Below, in pieces: positions 22,150 through 24,202 of a stretch of DNA of 24,202 nt (positions are counted from its first letter, which is position 1; each line of letters starts with the position of its first letter). Source of the DNA: Bacteroidales bacterium (lineage in GTDB: Bacteria > Bacteroidota > Bacteroidia > Bacteroidales > Paludibacteraceae); contig CAAFZS010000043.1 in the NCBI GenBank assembly GCA_900767595.1, forward strand, positions 1-24,202, in the 5' to 3' direction. The translations under genes were made by a program, and so were the position numbers. The notes under the pieces are model-generated. The model was not told where the DNA came from. It saw only the letters and a program-made list of their open reading frames with translations, and did not search any database.

Positions 22150-22190
22150 TTCCTCATTCCTATTTCCTCATTCCTATTTCCTCATTCCTT
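22150..22190. repeat. Family D repeat copy D1 between ruvB and the HAD gene
   Basis: Five to six 7-bp units TCCTCAT/TCCTATT. The repeat begins exactly at the ruvB stop codon and ends exactly at the HAD start, so it makes up the whole intergenic gap. The same word type recurs at 23651-23689 inside the ABC ATPase gene. Confidence 0.8.
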
Positions 22191-23203
22191 TAGAACAGTT
22201 CCCCTTGCTTGGTTACGGGAACTTTTCCGAGGTGTTTGTAGGCAAGTTCGGTCACTTCCCTTCCCCTCGGTGTGCGTTTGATGAAGCCTTCTTTGACGAG
22301 GAACGGCTCATACACATCCTCTATCGTTCCTGCGTCCTCACCCATCGCCATAGCGATGTTATTCAGTCCCACAGGTCCTCCCTTGAACTTATCCATAATC
22401 GTGAGAAGCAGCTTATTATCTATCTCGTCCAATCCGTAGGTGTCGATGTTCAGACTCTCCAACGCATAGCGAGCGATGGTGATGTCAATACGTCCGTCAC
22501 CTTTCACTTGTGCGAAGTCGCGCACGCGGCGCAGGAGTGCGTTCGCCACACGGGGCGTTCCTCTACTGCGACGGGCTATCTCGCCGGCAGCGGAACTGTC
22601 GATGTCGATACCGAGCAGTTTGGCTGAACGGGTCACGATACCGGCTAATACGTCTGCATCGTAATACTCAAGGTGGCAGTTGATACCGAAACGTGCCCGC
22701 AGTGGGGAGGTCAGTAGTCCCGAACGGGTGGTAGCGCCAATGAGCGTAAAGTGGTTGAGGTCGATCTGTATCGTTCGTGCCGACGGACCTTTGTCTATCA
22801 TGATGTCGATACGGTAGTCCTCCATAGCCGAATACAGGTACTCCTCCACTACGGGTGATAGGCGGTGTATCTCGTCAATAAACAGCACATCGTTCGGTTC
22901 GAGGGAGGTCAGCAGACCTGCGAGGTCGCCGGGTTTGTCGAGTACGGGACCCGAGGTAATCTTAAACCCTACGCCCAACTCGTTGGCGATGATGTTCGAT
23001 AACGTGGTTTTACCCAGCCCCGGAGGGCCAAAGAGTAATACGTGGTCCAGACTCTCGTGGCGCATGCGGGCGGCTTCAACGAAGATCTTGAGGTTACTCA
23101 CTATCTTACTCTGTCCCGCAAAGTCGTCAAAGCGTAAAGGACGCAGTGCGTTGTCTTGTTCTTTCTCGTTTAATTGAGAACGTATATCAAAGTCATTTTC
23201 CAT
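22190..23203 (-). CDS. ruvB: Holliday junction branch migration helicase RuvB
   Basis: 337-residue AAA+ motor that drives RuvA-dependent branch migration. Walker A is GPPGLGKTT (59-67), Walker B is DVLFIDEIHRL (105-115), sensor 1 lies in LIGATTRSGL, the arginine-finger region is SPLRARFG (166-173), and the C-terminal winged helix ends GFIKRTPRGREVTELAYKHLG. N-terminal RPLRFDDFAGQ is typical. Full length with no repeat insertion. The start overlaps the upstream ABC gene by 11 nt. Confidence 0.96.
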   Translation of the reverse strand: MENDFDIRSQLNEKEQDNALRPLRFDDFAGQSKIVSNLKIFVEAARMRHESLDHVLLFGPPGLGKTTLSNIIANELGVGFKITSGPVLDKPGDLAGLLTSLEPNDVLFIDEIHRLSPVVEEYLYSAMEDYRIDIMIDKGPSARTIQIDLNHFTLIGATTRSGLLTSPLRARFGINCHLEYYDADVLAGIVTRSAKLLGIDIDSSAAGEIARRSRGTPRVANALLRRVRDFAQVKGDGRIDITIARYALESLNIDTYGLDEIDNKLLLTIMDKFKGGPVGLNNIAMAMGEDAGTIEDVYEPFLVKEGFIKRTPRGREVTELAYKHLGKVPVTKQGELF

Positions 23204-23948
23204 AATTCGTCACTTGCCTAAATATCTCTTCTAGCGATCCTTCAGCGTAGCGGTCCTTCAGCGTCAGCGGTCCTTCAGCGTCAGCGGTCTTACAGCGTAG
23301 CGGTCTTTCAGCGGAATCGTATTTTATGATTCCGCGGTCTAAAATAATCACCCTCGAGCAAACCTCCTTCACATCCTCCAACCTATGTGTCGATAGAATC
23401 GTGATTCCTCTTACAGCGTCAGCGGTCTTACAGCGAAGCGGTCTTTCAGCGCAGCGGTCAGCAATGAAATTGCGTATTTCGATAATCTGATTGGGATCCA
23501 GTCCCGTCGTCGGTTCGTCGAGTATCACCAGTTCGGGGTTGCCGAGCAGGGCTTGGGCTATCCCTACGCGTTGGCGGTAGCCTTTACTCAGTTCCCCGAT
23601 TCGTTTATGTGCCATCGGCATCAGTCCCACTCGCTCCATCATCTCCTGTATCCTCATTCCTTTTTCCTCTTTCCTCTTTCCTCTTTCCATAAATTCCAAG
23701 TACTCTCTTACATACATATACTCGTACATCGGGTTGAGTTCGGGCAGGTAGCCGCGGGTAGTGGGGGCGGTGATAGTCCCGGAGGTAGGTTCCCATAGAC
23801 CGAGGATGATTTTCATTAGGGTGGACTTGCCGGCGCCGTTAGGGCCGATCAAACCAACGACCTCTCCGTCCTCGATATTGAGGCAGATGTCGTGCAGTAT
23901 TTCCTGCTTCCCTAAAACCTTATATAAGTGGTCTATGTGTATGGGCAT
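23193..23948 (-). CDS. GldA-like ABC transporter ATPase carrying three repeat insertions
   Basis: 251 residues of the ABC-2 type ATPase group, resembling GldA. Walker A is IGPNGAGKST (34-43), the signature is LSKGYRQRV (120-128), Walker B is VILDEPTTGLDP (141-152), and the H-loop is in LSTHRLED (185-192). Three low-complexity segments are repeat-encoded: residues about 88-99 (family D), 164-180 (family E, AERPLRCKTADA) and 211-238 (family E again, same AERPLRCKTADA, then KDRYAEGS). They fall in the variable helical region, between Walker B and the H-loop, and near the C-terminus. All catalytic motifs are intact. No permease partner is in the window. It is the first gene of the minus-strand run and has its own promoter. 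Confidence 0.85.
   Translation of the reverse strand: MPIHIDHLYKVLGKQEILHDICLNIEDGEVVGLIGPNGAGKSTLMKIILGLWEPTSGTITAPTTRGYLPELNPMYEYMYVREYLEFMERGKRKEEKGMRIQEMMERVGLMPMAHKRIGELSKGYRQRVGIAQALLGNPELVILDEPTTGLDPNQIIEIRNFIADRCAERPLRCKTADAVRGITILSTHRLEDVKEVCSRVIILDRGIIKYDSAERPLRCKTADAEGPLTLKDRYAEGSLEEIFRQVTNYGK
23233..23314. repeat. Family E repeat copy E2, inside the ABC ATPase gene
   Basis: Four to five units of CAGCGTAGCGGTCCTT (16-17 bp) near the gene's 3' end. It is bordered by an inverted pair CGGAATC/GATTCCG (23312-23334), which is itself coding. Encodes residues about 211-238. Confidence 0.8.
23411..23461. repeat. Family E repeat copy E1, inside the ABC ATPase gene
   Basis: Three units of the same 16-17 bp word in the same orientation as E2 about 100 bp away. 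Encodes residues about 164-180 between Walker B and the H-loop. Confidence 0.8.
23651..23689. repeat. Family D repeat copy D2, inside the ABC ATPase gene
   Basis: Five 7-bp units TCCTCTT/TCCTCAT. The coding strand is the purine-rich GGAAAGA strand, which is stop-free in all frames and gives the Lys/Glu/Arg-rich residues 88-99. Confidence 0.8.
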
Positions 23949-23972
23949 ACTTCGTCAAACTAAAATCGTGTG

Positions 23973-24004
23973 CAAAGGTAATGCTTTTTTTTGACATATG
24001 CAAA
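23973..24004 (-). promoter_or_regulatory. Bacteroidota-type promoter for the ABC ATPase-ruvB run
   Basis: On the minus strand TTTG (24004-24001) and TACCTTTG (23980-23973) are 20 nt apart, the same geometry as the two promoters at 5373-5420. The leader to the ATG at 23948 would be about 20 nt. It probably drives the long minus-strand run at least through ruvB. Confidence 0.75.
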
Positions 24005-24042
24005 TTTATTTGCGATTTTTTCTCATTTTTTGTGTCTCTCTT

Positions 24043-24185
24043 CCGCGGCTCGCAACCGCGGCTTGTAAGTTTGGTCCATTCTCTCCGCATATCTTGCGGA
24101 GTCTTGTTATATCGTCCACTTAACCCCGCATACTATGCGGGTTCCCTGTATCAATGTCCCCTTTCCCGAGATTTTCCAATCTCGG
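24043..24185. repeat. Array of four hairpins at about 40-nt spacing
   Basis: Four short perfect or near-perfect hairpins follow each other: CCGCGG...CCGCGG (24043-24061), CTCCGCA...TGCGGAG (24083-24101), CCCGCATA-c-TATGCGGG (24125-24141) and CCGAGATT...AATCTCGG (24166-24185). Their centres are about 40, 40 and 43 nt apart. The arms differ completely from hairpin to hairpin but stay complementary, while the linkers share a loose TTGTnA...GTCCAnTT pattern. No reading frame runs through them. The array may continue beyond the window. Confidence 0.7.
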
Positions 24186-24202
24186 CTCGCTTTGCTTACC
24201 GA

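Noticed and set aside
23233..23461. CRISPR array in the ABC ATPase gene region
   Set aside because: The 16-17 bp units are contiguous with no unique spacers and are translated in frame within an intact ATPase.
24043..24185. CRISPR array at the right end
   Set aside because: Hairpin arms differ from unit to unit and the roughly conserved part is the linker, the reverse of a CRISPR with constant palindromic repeats.

Overview
The window looks like chromosomal DNA of a Bacteroidota bacterium, most likely of the order Bacteroidales. The evidence is a PorQ homologue (type IX secretion), a GldA-like ABC ATPase, DUF4254 and DUF5672 genes beside LPS glycosyltransferases, and three promoters of the Bacteroidota type (TTTG, 20 nt, TAnnTTTG). 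There are 23 protein-coding genes, densely packed, often with 4-nt ATGA stop/start overlaps. I see no tRNA, rRNA, complete insertion sequence or CRISPR array.

Layout. (1) 1-592 is non-coding, full of inverted and degenerate repeats, possibly the edge of a mobile element. (2) 593-5353, minus strand, one likely operon: xth, a short secreted protein resembling the N-terminus of M6 peptidases, porQ, cmk, ispH, pfkA. (3) 5354-5448 is a divergent promoter region. (4) 5449-11550, plus strand: mlaE-like and mlaF-like lipid ABC transporter genes, lptB, then an LPS core set (DUF4254, GT9 heptosyltransferase-like, WaaP/Kdo-kinase-like, DUF5672, GT2). (5) 11483-23948, minus strand, a long co-directional run starting from a GldA-like ABC ATPase: ruvB, YjjG-type HAD phosphatase, grpE, dnaJ, a large outer-membrane beta-barrel, then a glycan set (GtrA-like, NodB-type deacetylase, GtrB/ArnC-like GT2, GT87, GT4, O-antigen-ligase-like). 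(6) 23949-24202 holds a promoter and an array of four hairpins at about 40-nt spacing.

Genes working together. The mlaEF/lptB/GT9/kinase block points to outer-membrane lipid and LPS core assembly. The GT2, deacetylase, GtrA, GT87 and ligase block has the parts of a pathway that charges a polyprenyl phosphate with a sugar, trims it, flips it and uses it in the periplasm. PorQ and the outer-membrane barrel fit the same envelope theme.

The most unusual signal is a set of dispersed short tandem repeats with 7-, 8-, 9- and 16/17-bp units. The same words recur at distant loci, both between genes and inside genes. Inside ispH, cmk, the GT9 gene, the GT87 gene and the ABC ATPase gene they are read through in frame and add low-complexity peptide at domain linkers or loops. 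At the 3' ends of mlaF, grpE and lptB the repeat itself supplies the stop codon. Whenever a 7- or 8-bp family with a stop-free strand lies inside a gene, that strand is the coding one. I do not recognise this as a named element family; Rickettsia palindromic elements are the closest known analogy for in-frame coding insertions.
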